The notes: a model not told the origin generated them from the letters alone. Shown: positions 50,722-59,477, counted from the stretch's first letter. The stretch is 64,000 nt of DNA from Ruminococcus sp. (GCA_017525915.1 JAFXSC010000016.1:1-64000), one strand, 5' to 3'. Made by a program: numbers and translations.

Positions 50722-50750
50722 ATTATACCACTATAATCAAGGCTTGTCAA
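50722..50750 (-). promoter_or_regulatory. Consensus promoter of rpsF-ssb-rpsR
   Basis: Minus-strand TTGACA (50745-50750), 17-bp spacer, TATAAT (50722-50727). Confidence 0.9.
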
Positions 50751-50816
50751 GCAGTTTTTGCGGATTTTCTCAAAAAAATCCAGCCGGGGCTGCCGGCTGG
50801 AAATATGCACTATATA

Positions 50817-52097
50817 TCAATCCATATCTGCGAGAAGTTTTTCTGCGCTTGCAAGCTTTACGCATATCGTAAAGAGCTCAACTGCCTTCTTCAGGTCCTC
50901 AACTGGCGGGAAGGTCGGTGCAAGGCGGATATTCTTATCCTCGGGGTCAACACCGTAGGGGAAAGTTGCACCTGCACCCGTGAGTGTAACACCGGCGTCC
51001 GCACAGAGCTTGACTATCCTCTTGGCACAGCCGGGAAGTGCATTGAAGGAGATGAAGTAGCCGCCCTTCGGCTCGGTCCATGAACCGATGCCAAGAGGAG
51101 CGATCTCCTTATCAAGTGCGCGGCATACGATCTCGAACTTCGGAGCTATGATCGCCATATGCTTTTTCATATGATCGCACATATTTTTGAATGTACCAAA
51201 GAATTTAACGTGGCGGAACTGGTTCATCTTGTCGTAGCTGATTATGCTGATGCCGAGGAACTTTTTGAGCTCGTCGATGTTTTCCCTGCTCGCCCCCATT
51301 ACAGCAACGCCTGCTCCGGGGAAGGTTATCTTTGAAGTTGAACCGAATATATAAACAATGTTCTCATTGCCGAGCTTCTTAGCCTCATCGAGAATGTTGA
51401 GGATAAGCTTCGGCTGGTCGGTGAGGTGGTGGATGCAGTATGCGTTATCCCAGAATATGCGGAAATCCTTTGCAGCAGGCTTGAGTCCGGCAAAGCGTCT
51501 GACGGTCTCGTCACTGTAACATATGCCGTCCGGATTTGAATACTGCGGAACGCACCAGATGCCCTTTATGCTGTCGTCCTCGGCAACGAGCTTCTCGATC
51601 ATGTCCATATCAGGACCGTCAGCAGTCATGGGGATATTTATCATCTCAACGCCGAAGAATTCAGTTACCTTGAAGTGCCTGTCATAGCCGGGAACAGGAC
51701 AGAGGAACTTGATCTTTCCACACTGTGACCACGGCTTTCCGCCGAGAACGCCCTTGTTGTAGGCGCACTGGACAGCCCAGAACATCGCATTGAGGCTGGA
51801 ATTTCCGAAGATTATGATCTCGTCCTCGTTAACGCCGATCATATCGGAAAAGAGCTCCTTAGCCTCAGGGATACCGTCGAGCAGTCCGTAATTGCGGACG
51901 TCCATGCCGTTCTCGCTCGTGAAATTGCCGTCATCGAAGACATTGAGCATATCCACGCTGAGTTCAAGCTGTTCCTTACAAGGATTGCCGCGCGACATAT
52001 TGAGACAGAGCCCCTGCGCCTTGAAGTCGTTGTAGAGAGCCTCAGTCTCGTTCCTGAAGCTGACTAGCTGTTCCTTGTTCATCTGAGATAAATTCAT
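50817..52097 (-). CDS. Aspartate-type aminotransferase, class I/II PLP enzyme
   Basis: 426 aa, resembling the PF12897 aminotransferase group. LNMSRGNPCKEQL at the N-terminus, DVRNYGLLDGIPEAKELF, FGNSSLNAMFW and the PLP lysine in FGSTSKITFPGAG (about 260) are visible; NIRLAPTFPP near the end is the substrate-carboxylate Arg. These enzymes move amino groups between aspartate or other amino acids and 2-oxo acids. It is a single gene reading toward the rpsF promoter. Confidence 0.88.
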   Translation of the reverse strand: MNLSQMNKEQLVSFRNETEALYNDFKAQGLCLNMSRGNPCKEQLELSVDMLNVFDDGNFTSENGMDVRNYGLLDGIPEAKELFSDMIGVNEDEIIIFGNSSLNAMFWAVQCAYNKGVLGGKPWSQCGKIKFLCPVPGYDRHFKVTEFFGVEMINIPMTADGPDMDMIEKLVAEDDSIKGIWCVPQYSNPDGICYSDETVRRFAGLKPAAKDFRIFWDNAYCIHHLTDQPKLILNILDEAKKLGNENIVYIFGSTSKITFPGAGVAVMGASRENIDELKKFLGISIISYDKMNQFRHVKFFGTFKNMCDHMKKHMAIIAPKFEIVCRALDKEIAPLGIGSWTEPKGGYFISFNALPGCAKRIVKLCADAGVTLTGAGATFPYGVDPEDKNIRLAPTFPPVEDLKKAVELFTICVKLASAEKLLADMD

Positions 52098-52317
52098 ATC
52101 GGTACCTCACCTTTCAGAAATTGATAGTCTACCTGTTAAAAGTATATCATAGCGCCGTGTTTTTTGCAAGTGACAATATAACAAATATTAGGTAGTGAAA
52201 AGCGGATTTTTTGGCGTTTTCAGCATTATCAGCCTAATTACTGGGATAAACGCGGTCAAAACCCACTGAAAAGGCTTCCGTTCATTGTTGGTGTTTCACA
52301 AAAACATTCCGTATATC

Positions 52318-52346
52318 TTGACAATTCACGGATAATTTGTTATAAT
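52318..52346 (+). promoter_or_regulatory. Consensus promoter of the transglutaminase-dockerin gene
   Basis: TTGACA (52318-52323), 17-bp spacer, TATAAT (52341-52346). The rest of the 52098-52423 gap is AT-rich and holds no gene I can see. Confidence 0.88.
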
Positions 52347-52423
52347 GCAATTAGGTATACGAATACCGAATAGAAATATATATGGGAATTAGGGAATATT
52401 ATTTCTGAAACGGAGGCTTCGTT

Positions 52424-54097
52424 ATGAAAAAAGTATTCTCGTTAGTTTTATCAGGAGCTTTGATGCTCGCATTTTCTGCCCAGCCATTTGCTGCGGCAGC
52501 TGTCCCCATGTTTTCAGCTGAGGAAAGCACCGATGCGTTTTCCGGTGAAGACCAGGTGATCTTTTCCGGCTTTACCCTCTCACAGGGTCCCTCAGCCCAG
52601 TTCAACAGAAACAAGGACGCTTATAATTACGGCTTTTACGAGTACCTTGAAGACGACACCTATGACTCAAAGCTTGATGCAAACAACGCTGCAGTCTATG
52701 CCGCTTTCACGGAACTCATCACACCTTCAACAGACCCGATAACGATAGCTCTTCCCAATCCGATCACATTCTACACTTCCTCACCAACTCAGTCCGGTTT
52801 CTCCGAAACCGATAAGGAAACATACAAGAATGCAGTCGCATCAGCCTGTCAGTCAGGCGCAGACGCTGCCCTATTCGATATTCCCGAGCTTTTCTGGCTT
52901 GAAGAAAGCAGGATAGGAATAAATACATACCAGAACGGTCCTACTTACTCTTATTCAAAGAAAAAGTACAAATTCACGATAACTGCTCTGGTCCTCTATC
53001 CGAATTATTATCAGGTCTACAATTCGCTTGAAGAAGTTGAAGAATACCGCAGAGCTCTCGGAGATGCCGCAAACAACTATATCCTCGATGATACTTCTGC
53101 TTCACGCTATGACAAGCTCAGATATATCCACGACCAGATATGCTACAACACTTCCTACCTTCTTGACGCTCCGTTTTCTTCGTCATGTATCGGTTCGCTG
53201 GTAGAGCATGAGGTAGTCTGCGAGGGCTATTCAGAGGGCTTCAAGTACATCTGTGACCTCCTCGATATCCCCTGCGTGTGCGTTTTCGGCAACCTCGACG
53301 TGGATACCAACATCGGTCATATGTGGAACTACGTCCAGATGGACGACGGCAAGTGGTACGCTGTCGATGTTACATGGGACGACTACGACGGCTACGCCGG
53401 CAAGGATATAGTATACACCTACTTCCTCAAAGGTTCCAGAAAGTTCAACACCGACCATTCCGAGAACGAATACTATGGCATCACCTATTTCGATTACCCG
53501 GATATCGCAGTCGATGATTACGACCCGAACAACGTTGTAACAACCACGACTACCACCACTACAACTACTACATCTTCGACCTCAACCACCACAACAACTG
53601 AGGACACCACGACCTCGACTACAACTACCACTGAGGACACCACGACCTCGACTACAACTACCACTGAGGACACCACGGCCTCGACTACAACTACCACTGA
53701 GGACACCACGGCCCCGACTACAACAACAACTGAGGACACCACGACCTCGACCACAACTACGGCGGAGGACACCACGACCTCGACCACTACCACGACCGAG
53801 GACACCACGACCTCGACCACAACTACGACGGAGGGCACCACAACCTCAACCACTACCACAACTGAGGACACGACCACTTCAACAACGACCGTCACTGAGC
53901 CGCCTGAGCCTGATTACAGCAGCGGTGATATAGATCAGGACGGCGAAACTACGATCGCTGACCTCGTCAGCCTTCTGAACGGTCTGCTCGGCAGAAAGGG
54001 CGGTACTGCTGCCGATGTTAATTCAAGCGGACGCGCAGATGTCTTCGATGCGATAATCCTCAGAAGGATCATATTCTTAAAACCGCGTATCTCATGA
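52424..54097 (+). CDS. Secreted transglutaminase-like protein with Thr-rich repeats and a dockerin
   Basis: 557 aa. Signal peptide about 1-25; transglutaminase-core region about 225-335 with the Cys in HEVVCEGYSEGFKYIC (about 266), the His in GHMWNYV (about 299) and the Asp in YAVDVTWDD (about 314), a complete Cys-His-Asp set. A linker of about 120 residues follows (about 371-494), made of repeats of TEDTTTSTTTT. The C-terminal module (about 501-557) is a divergent dockerin: first loop DIDQDGETTIADLV, second loop DVNSSGRADVFD. The fold family contains transglutaminases and cysteine proteases, so crosslinking, deamidation or proteolysis are all possible. The dockerin implies attachment to a scaffoldin. 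GGAGG precedes the ATG. Confidence 0.87.
   Translation: MKKVFSLVLSGALMLAFSAQPFAAAAVPMFSAEESTDAFSGEDQVIFSGFTLSQGPSAQFNRNKDAYNYGFYEYLEDDTYDSKLDANNAAVYAAFTELITPSTDPITIALPNPITFYTSSPTQSGFSETDKETYKNAVASACQSGADAALFDIPELFWLEESRIGINTYQNGPTYSYSKKKYKFTITALVLYPNYYQVYNSLEEVEEYRRALGDAANNYILDDTSASRYDKLRYIHDQICYNTSYLLDAPFSSSCIGSLVEHEVVCEGYSEGFKYICDLLDIPCVCVFGNLDVDTNIGHMWNYVQMDDGKWYAVDVTWDDYDGYAGKDIVYTYFLKGSRKFNTDHSENEYYGITYFDYPDIAVDDYDPNNVVTTTTTTTTTTTSSTSTTTTTEDTTTSTTTTTEDTTTSTTTTTEDTTASTTTTTEDTTAPTTTTTEDTTTSTTTTAEDTTTSTTTTTEDTTTSTTTTTEGTTTSTTTTTEDTTTSTTTVTEPPEPDYSSGDIDQDGETTIADLVSLLNGLLGRKGGTAADVNSSGRADVFDAIILRRIIFLKPRIS
53596..53895 (+). repeat. 33-bp minisatellite encoding the Thr-rich linker
   Basis: About nine tandem copies of a 33-bp unit encoding TEDTTTSTTTT, with a few substitutions (S to A or P, T to A, D to G). 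Codon differences between copies show they are not all recent. Confidence 0.85.
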
Positions 54098-54105
54098 TAC
54101 AGCAA

Positions 54106-54141
54106 AAAAGCTCCGGTGCAAAACCGGAGCTTTTGATTTTT
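54106..54141. terminator. Bidirectional terminator between the transglutaminase gene and the 162-aa gene
   Basis: AAAAGCTCCGGT-GCAAA-ACCGGAGCTTTT, followed by GATTTTTC on the plus strand. Confidence 0.9.
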
Positions 54142-54629
54142 CAGTTTTTCTTGAAGAGCTGTCTGATAACAAGTCCTGCGCCTGCTGCGGTGAGACCGAA
54201 CATTATCAGGAATGTATAAGCGCTCGTAGTTTTCCAGTAAAGATGAGTTGTGAGGAACACGCTGGCAAGGATTATAGCAATGCCTATCGCAAATACGATC
54301 CAGCCGAAGATCTTCCTTTCCATCATGAAAAGCATACCGATACCGATAACAGCCGGAAGCATTACCATTCCGTTTGATAAGTGGAACGAACCGATGTGAT
54401 AGCTGTACAAGCCCCAGTTGCTTGTAACATTGATGTTCTGGAGTATCATATAGATACCAACTGCGAGCATTACGAGTCCTACAAAGAACTGCATGAGATC
54501 GCCGTCCGTAGTGCTGCCGCTCCCGGAGCTTCTGCTTCCGGAGGAACGTTCGTGTCCGGTAGAGATATTGTGACTGCGAAGCTCGTTGTAGATCTTATTG
54601 AGCTCGTCATCGCCTGTGCTTTTAGCCAT
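54141..54629 (-). CDS. Four-helix membrane protein, function unknown
   Basis: 162 aa. A soluble N-terminal 45 residues with a Ser/Gly-rich stretch is followed by about four membrane helices (about 47-65, 85-105, 108-125, 138-155). No motif recognised. GGGGGTC precedes the ATG. It is convergent with the transglutaminase gene and shares its terminator. Confidence 0.7.
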   Translation of the reverse strand: MAKSTGDDELNKIYNELRSHNISTGHERSSGSRSSGSGSTTDGDLMQFFVGLVMLAVGIYMILQNINVTSNWGLYSYHIGSFHLSNGMVMLPAVIGIGMLFMMERKIFGWIVFAIGIAIILASVFLTTHLYWKTTSAYTFLIMFGLTAAGAGLVIRQLFKKN

Positions 54630-54702
54630 AGGATGACCCCCTTATCTTATATTTGCGAGCCGCGGCTCACAGCTAACATTATATAATAAAACGCGGATTT
54701 TG

Positions 54703-56235
54703 TCAATAGCTCACCACTATGTCGATTATTCCTTTGTAAAACATTGCCGAATCACTGGCAAAGCTGAATCCGTGCTCTTGTGGATTCTGTATCTGCATGA
54801 CGATAATATATGAGCCGTTGTTCTTGTAATCGGAATAGTCAGAAAACTCCGGCTCTGAGTCAGAATTGTCGTTATCGTTTTTCAGGCAGCCGGTAATGTA
54901 GAGGAAGTCCCCTGCCCCGGTCTCGGCAGTACCGGTCTTTGCGTAGAGGGTATAGCCTGCGGGAGAGGCAAATCCGAATTTATCGGCGACGCCCTTCATG
55001 CCCTCGAGGAGGGGGGAGCGGTACTCCCGGGGAATGGACGCAATCTTATCATACGGCTTGCTGCCGTCTTTCTCATTACTGGTGATATCGTTGGTATCGC
55101 CATAGCTTTTGACCGCAAAGGGTTTTACCATATCGCCGAAAACAGCTTCCCTGCCGAGTGCGGCAAGGTACAGCGGACAGGTCCTGACGTACGCCTGACC
55201 GAAGGCGCTGCGCCTGAGATCGTCATTGCAGTATATCTCGATATAGTTTTCGAGCGGACCAAAGTCGCATTCCACGGGACAGTCATTGCCGAAGCTGAAA
55301 ATGCTTTTGAGGTCGCTGAGAACGGTCTCCGTGCCTATCTGCTGGAAAGACTTGGCAAAGAAAACGTTACTCGAATCAATGATAGCCGAAACAAGGCTTC
55401 TCTCCATAGGATAAAGGTAGCTTTCGGTGTCCCAGTTCCAGTTGTGGACAGTCGAACCGTCATCGGTCCAGCTGCCTTCGTCGTAAAGTGAGGTAATGCC
55501 GTTCTTTTCGGAAATCACGGCAGACATGATCTTGAAACACGAGCCGGGTGCGGCATTCTGGAAAGCCTTGTTGCAGAAAGCACCGGAATGGATACTGCTT
55601 GCGTAGTTCTCGTCATTGCGGTAAAGCTCCGGATCGTATGATGGATAGGATACCTCTGCCATGAGCGAACCGTCAGTACGCATCACAACGACCGAGCCGA
55701 CAAGGTTGTTGCTCTGCATATATTCAAAAACTGCGTTCTGGACGTCGCCTTCAAAGGTAAGGCGGACGGACCGTCCCACGTTATCGCGGCCCTGAACGGG
55801 AGTGGGATTGCTTACCCTGAGCTGCTCATCAAGAACAGCGTCAAGCCCTGCGGAAAGAGGATCAAGGATATTGGCAAAGCTGACCTTATAGCCTGAATTG
55901 TAGTGACGCGCTCCGGTATCTCCCTCGTAATTGCTGTACACGAGGATATTGCCCCTGACGTCGCAGATATCACCCTTGATATCCGCAGTCGGAGCGGTCG
56001 TATCAGCCGGGACGGACGTGGTTTCAGAAGCAGTCACAGCAGCTGCTGTCGTTGCGGCTGAAGGCATTGTTTCGTCATATATTTTATCATTACCCACTAC
56101 ACCGTTATTTCCGCCGGACATATCGAGACCGCCGAGGCTGTTGCTTCCGCTCATATCTGACGAACATGAGAACAAGGCGGTCAGTGCGGCAGCGGAAATG
56201 CAGGCGGCGATGAGCCTTTTAACGCAAAACTGCAT
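54703..56235 (-). CDS. Lipoprotein penicillin-binding transpeptidase
   Basis: 510 aa. Signal peptide with lipobox LFSC (Cys about 24), then a Ser/Gly/Thr-rich spacer, a short dimerisation-like region and a transpeptidase domain with SCFK (SxxK, about 231), SSN (SxN, about 288) and KTGTAE (KTG, about 431). Class B PBPs crosslink peptidoglycan; most are anchored by a membrane helix, so a lipid anchor is less usual. Close relatives are FtsI/PBP2-type and PbpA-like proteins. It has its own promoter (TTGACG-17-TATAAT). A candidate small RNA lies just upstream. Confidence 0.88.
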   Translation of the reverse strand: MQFCVKRLIAACISAAALTALFSCSSDMSGSNSLGGLDMSGGNNGVVGNDKIYDETMPSAATTAAAVTASETTSVPADTTAPTADIKGDICDVRGNILVYSNYEGDTGARHYNSGYKVSFANILDPLSAGLDAVLDEQLRVSNPTPVQGRDNVGRSVRLTFEGDVQNAVFEYMQSNNLVGSVVVMRTDGSLMAEVSYPSYDPELYRNDENYASSIHSGAFCNKAFQNAAPGSCFKIMSAVISEKNGITSLYDEGSWTDDGSTVHNWNWDTESYLYPMERSLVSAIIDSSNVFFAKSFQQIGTETVLSDLKSIFSFGNDCPVECDFGPLENYIEIYCNDDLRRSAFGQAYVRTCPLYLAALGREAVFGDMVKPFAVKSYGDTNDITSNEKDGSKPYDKIASIPREYRSPLLEGMKGVADKFGFASPAGYTLYAKTGTAETGAGDFLYITGCLKNDNDNSDSEPEFSDYSDYKNNGSYIIVMQIQNPQEHGFSFASDSAMFYKGIIDIVVSY

Positions 56236-56280
56236 TCATATACTTCCCTTCGTAGCATCAGGGCAATGCCCTGCAAGAAT

Positions 56281-56309
56281 ATTATACTATCAATTGCTGC
56301 CCTCGTCAA
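56281..56309 (-). promoter_or_regulatory. Promoter of the PBP gene
   Basis: Minus-strand TTGACG (56304-56309), 17-bp spacer, TATAAT (56281-56286). Confidence 0.78.
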
Positions 56310-56345
56310 TTACCAAACGGTAACAGTTTTCCGGGAAAGCGGACA

Positions 56346-56441
56346 TAAAAATATCACAGCCCCCGTAGGATAGCCGGGAGCTGTGATGGGTAATGAAGGA
56401 AATAGAGATACCTTGAATTCATTATTCATTATTCTTTCAGC
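56346..56441 (-). ncRNA. Candidate small RNA, about 95 nt
   Basis: A perfect promoter (56448-56476) is followed about 55 nt after the predicted start by a strong terminator: TCACAGCTCCCG...CGGGGGCTGTGA, then TATTTTTAT (56346-56387). The PBP gene downstream has its own promoter, so this is a separate short unit and not simply its leader. Only a 5-codon frame (MMLKE) lies inside. It matches no RNA family I recognise. Confidence 0.55.
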
Positions 56442-56447
56442 ATCATT

Positions 56448-56476
56448 ATTATAGCACATATTTTTTGTTTTGTCAA
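56448..56476 (-). promoter_or_regulatory. Consensus promoter of the candidate small RNA
   Basis: Minus-strand TTGACA (56471-56476), 17-bp spacer, TATAAT (56448-56453). Confidence 0.82.
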
Positions 56477-56602
56477 CACTTATGATTGTAAACTTTTTAC
56501 AAACAAATAATGAATAAATTTCGTCTTCGCGTCAATACTATTCTCAGTTCCTCCGGAACGATAATCCGTCCGCTTTCCGGACATATACAAGGAGCGTTGA
56601 AT

Positions 56603-56785
56603 ATGAACGACCACAGAAAGAACGATCATATCAAGTGCAGCGTTTCCCAGTGCCAGCACAATCTGGTCACAGAGAACTATTGCTGCCTCGACTGCATCTC
56701 AGTCGGCACCCACGAGGACAACCCTACGGTACCGGAATGTACCGACTGTAATTCCTTCGTAAAAAGATCAGGCTGCTGCAGCTGA
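56603..56785 (+). CDS. DUF1540 domain protein
   Basis: 60 aa, Cys-rich. IKCSVSQCQHNLVTENYCCLDCISVGTHEDN...ECTDCNSF matches the DUF1540 pattern of paired cysteines, probably metal binding; one module is present. Function unknown; homologues are common in spore-formers and other Clostridia. AAGGAG is 9 bp before the ATG at 56603, which is preferred over an in-frame start at 56510. Confidence 0.88.
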   Translation: MNDHRKNDHIKCSVSQCQHNLVTENYCCLDCISVGTHEDNPTVPECTDCNSFVKRSGCCS

Positions 56786-56790
56786 GACAA

Positions 56791-56815
56791 CGTCCGGGAC
56801 TTTCGCCCCGGACTT
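56791..56815 (+). terminator. Terminator hairpin of the DUF1540 gene
   Basis: GTCCGGG...CCCGGAC with a weak T-run (TTACATATT). Confidence 0.6.
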
Positions 56816-56884
56816 ACATATTGTGCAAATTCAATAAATTATACCTCAAATTACAGTCAAATCGGGAAAAATATCCGCATATAC

Positions 56885-56913
56885 TTGCAATAGATCCACT
56901 TTTGCGTTATAAT
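56885..56913 (+). promoter_or_regulatory. Promoter of ireB
   Basis: TTGCAA (56885-56890), 17-bp spacer, TATAAT (56908-56913). Confidence 0.7.
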
Positions 56914-57004
56914 ATACATATGGACCCGGTACATAATGCCGCCGGTTCCCCTTTCTGCCCATAACACAGGCAAGAAATATCCCAATGTCAGGAGGCTGAT
57001 CACA

Positions 57005-57250
57005 ATGTTCGATAAAACCATGACCTTCACAGTCAACGAGGATAAGGAAGCTGAGCTCCGCAGGAACCTCAACGTCATCTACGACGCTCTTATCCAGAAG
57101 GGCTACAACCCCATCAACCAGATCGTTGGCTATATCCTCTCCGAGGACCCGACATACATAACCACATACAACAACGCCAGAAGCCTCATCCGCCACATCG
57201 ACCGTGACGAGCTCCTTCAGGTGCTTGTAAGGTCTTACCTCCAGGGCTGA
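57005..57250 (+). CDS. ireB: IreB family regulatory phosphoprotein
   Basis: 81 aa, DUF965. MFDKTMTF (N-terminal threonines, the phosphorylation site in Enterococcus IreB), [36 protein letters not shown] and [13 protein letters not shown] are highly conserved. IreB is a substrate of the PASTA kinase IreK and affects cephalosporin tolerance in Enterococcus. AGGAGG precedes the ATG. No kinase gene is in the window. Confidence 0.95.
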   Translation: MFDKTMTFTVNEDKEAELRRNLNVIYDALIQKGYNPINQIVGYILSEDPTYITTYNNARSLIRHIDRDELLQVLVRSYLQG

Positions 57251-57318
57251 TACTTTACGCTGCAAACTTCCGCACAAGGTCGGAGCAGCTTTCTCCCCTG
57301 AGATATAAACAGAAACAA

Positions 57319-57356
57319 TGTCCGGAAGCATAATTCCGGGCTTTTTGTTTTTCCCG
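57319..57356 (+). terminator. Terminator of ireB
   Basis: CCGGAA-GCATAA-TTCCGG followed by GCTTTTTGTTTTTC. Confidence 0.88.
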
Positions 57357-57446
57357 CTTTTTCCGTTCATATACTCTCCTTCCCGGGCTATAATTATAAT
57401 GCAGGGCTATGCTCTGCATAAAGCGCTGCGAAAGGAGCTTTTTACC

Positions 57447-58193
57447 ATGAAGTTATTCCCACCGTCAGCAGCCGCGCTGCTGCTTTCAGCAGCACTGCCC
57501 CTGACCGTACCGGCAGCATACGCGGCTGATACCACAAAAAAAGGGTACGGTCAGGGGACAGCAGTGGACGGTCAGAACCGTCCACTGAGCGCGGCTCAGT
57601 TCAGCCAGCAGTATGCGGACCTCGGAGCTTTTGCACTTTCCAGGGACGACAAGCGGATCATCATAACCTTCGATCAGGGCTACGAAAACGGGTATACCTC
57701 AAAGATCCTCGACACCCTGAAGGAGAAGAATGTGCAGGCGATATTCTTCCTCACAGGCGACTACGCAAAGAAAGAACCAGAGCTCGTCCGGCGGATGATA
57801 GCTGAGGGACACACCCTCGGAAACCACGGAATGACGCACGCAAGCCTTCCGGTACTCTCTGAGGAGGCTGCAAGGGACGAGATAATGTCCCTGCACAACT
57901 ACGTCATGAACAACTACGGTTACCAGATGCAGTTTTTCCGCTGTCCATGCGGAGAGTATTCCGATGCAGCACTCGAAACAGTGCAGAAATGCGGATACAA
58001 GACCGTTTTCTGGAGCTATGCCTATGTAGACTGGAAGACCGATGCCCAGCCGGACAAGTCCGAAGCAATGAAGAAACTCTGCAATTCCGCACACGGCGGC
58101 GAGATACTGCTGCTGCACTCGGTATCGTCCACAAACGCAGAGATACTCGGGGACGTCATTGACGCGCTGCGAGCGAAGGGATTTACTGTATGA
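57447..58193 (+). CDS. pdaA: PdaA-like polysaccharide (peptidoglycan) deacetylase
   Basis: 248 aa, secreted. Signal peptide about 1-27; NodB domain about 65-248: RIIITFDQGYENGYTSKILDTL, TLGNHGMTHASLP and FRCPCGEYSD. The FDxGYENG form, with the second metal-binding Asp replaced (Gln here, Asn in Bacillus PdaA), marks the PdaA group. That group deacetylates muramic acid on the way to the muramic delta-lactam of spore cortex. AAAGGAG precedes the ATG at 57447; the longer reading from 57318 covers the ireB terminator. Confidence 0.9.
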   Translation: MKLFPPSAAALLLSAALPLTVPAAYAADTTKKGYGQGTAVDGQNRPLSAAQFSQQYADLGAFALSRDDKRIIITFDQGYENGYTSKILDTLKEKNVQAIFFLTGDYAKKEPELVRRMIAEGHTLGNHGMTHASLPVLSEEAARDEIMSLHNYVMNNYGYQMQFFRCPCGEYSDAALETVQKCGYKTVFWSYAYVDWKTDAQPDKSEAMKKLCNSAHGGEILLLHSVSSTNAEILGDVIDALRAKGFTV

Positions 58194-58195
58194 CC

Positions 58196-58224
58196 GTGAA
58201 GGGCTGCTCCGGCAGCCTTTCATT
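58196..58224 (+). terminator. Terminator of pdaA
   Basis: AAGGGCTGC-TCCG-GCAGCCTTT followed by CATTG. Confidence 0.7.
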
Positions 58225-58244
58225 GTACCTGCCGGTCAGCGGGA

Positions 58245-58273
58245 TTGACTTATCCGGTAAGCTGTGATATAAT
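58245..58273 (+). promoter_or_regulatory. Promoter of the rhodanese-TtcA gene
   Basis: TTGACT (58245-58250), 17-bp spacer, TATAAT (58268-58273). Confidence 0.82.
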
Positions 58274-58302
58274 AGCATTAAATCCTACAAAAGAGGTATA
58301 TT

Positions 58303-59430
58303 ATGTATAAAGAGATATCACCGACCGAACTTGATTCGCTTCCTTCAGGCAGCTACTCACTCATAGACATCCGCGACCGCGTTTCGTTTGATTACGGTCA
58401 TATCCCCGGCTCTGTGAATATTCCGCAGAACGAACTTTCTGCCGGAAATATCCCGAAAGACAGGCTAGCTGTTATCTGCTGCAAAAGCGGCATCATCAGC
58501 CGTGACACTGCCGAGGCACTCTCCGACCAGGGAATTGACGCCGCCAATCTCTCCGGCGGTTACGTCGAATGGCTGCGTCTGAATATTGAAAACCGCAATA
58601 TCACCGCCGATGTCGAGCTCAGCATACGCAAGAAATTCAAAAAATCCATCTGGTGCAGGTTCACCAAAGCGATAAACGAGTACAAGCTCGTCACCCCCGG
58701 CGACCGCATCGCAGTCTGCATCTCCGGCGGCAAGGACTCAATGCTCATGGCAAAGCTCTTCCAGGAGCTGAAGCGCCACGACAAGTTCCCGTTCGAGGTG
58801 AAATTTCTCGTCATGGACCCCGGTTACAGTCCGGAAAACCGCCGGCTTATCGAGGAAAATGCCGCTTCAATGTCCATTCCGGTCGAGATTTTTGAGTCGG
58901 ATATATTTGAGTCTGTTTTCAACATCGAAAAGAACCCCTGCTACATCTGTGCCCGTATGCGGCGCGGTTATCTTTACAGCCGCGCAAAGGCTCTCGGCTG
59001 CAACAAAATAGCTCTCGGTCACCACTTCGATGACGTTATCGAGACCATACTCATGGGTATGCTCTACGGCGGACAGGTCCAGACCATGATGCCCAAGCTT
59101 CACAGCACCAATTTCGAGGGAATGGAGCTGATACGCCCCCTCTATCTCGTCCGCGAGGCGGATATCAAACACTGGCGTGACTATAACGGTCTGCATTTTC
59201 TGCAATGCGCCTGCAAATTCACCGAAAACTGCTCCTCCTGTGACCAGAACGGTCAGACCGACTCAAAGCGTCTCGAGGTAAAGCACCTCATAGCGGAGCT
59301 GAAAAAGGTCAATCCGCAGGTCGAGAAGAATATCTTCCGCAGCGTCGAAAACGTCAACCTCAGCACAGTTATCGCCTACAAGCAGCACGGCGAGACCCAC
59401 CACTTCCTCGATACATACGACGAACTGTAA
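58303..59430 (+). CDS. Rhodanese - TtcA-type tRNA thiolase fusion
   Basis: 375 aa. N-terminal rhodanese about 1-95 with the loop VICCKSGIISRD (active Cys about 64). C-terminal PP-loop ATPase about 115-375 with AVCISGGKDSMLMAK (about 140), the Cys pair in NPCYICARMRRGYLY (about 212), GHHFDDVIETI, and later CACKFTENCSSC. TtcA proteins use a 4Fe-4S cluster to thiolate cytidine 32 of tRNA; rhodanese domains carry persulfide sulfur, so the fusion joins a sulfur carrier to the modifying enzyme. The exact nucleoside is not certain. Confidence 0.87.
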   Translation: MYKEISPTELDSLPSGSYSLIDIRDRVSFDYGHIPGSVNIPQNELSAGNIPKDRLAVICCKSGIISRDTAEALSDQGIDAANLSGGYVEWLRLNIENRNITADVELSIRKKFKKSIWCRFTKAINEYKLVTPGDRIAVCISGGKDSMLMAKLFQELKRHDKFPFEVKFLVMDPGYSPENRRLIEENAASMSIPVEIFESDIFESVFNIEKNPCYICARMRRGYLYSRAKALGCNKIALGHHFDDVIETILMGMLYGGQVQTMMPKLHSTNFEGMELIRPLYLVREADIKHWRDYNGLHFLQCACKFTENCSSCDQNGQTDSKRLEVKHLIAELKKVNPQVEKNIFRSVENVNLSTVIAYKQHGETHHFLDTYDEL

Positions 59431-59437
59431 TACAAAA

Positions 59438-59465
59438 AAGCCGCACCAGAAGGTGCGGCTTGCTT
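59438..59465. terminator. Terminator between the rhodanese-TtcA gene and ispH-rpsA
   Basis: AAGCCGCACC-AGA-AGGTGCGGCTT followed by GCTTTATT; A-run on the other side, so it can serve both convergent genes. Confidence 0.88.
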
Positions 59466-59477
59466 TATTATCACTGA

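Noticed and set aside
53518-53895. Val-rich minus-strand ORF (125 codons)
   Set aside because: Pure antisense of the Thr-repeat linker; the composition is a mirror of the minisatellite.
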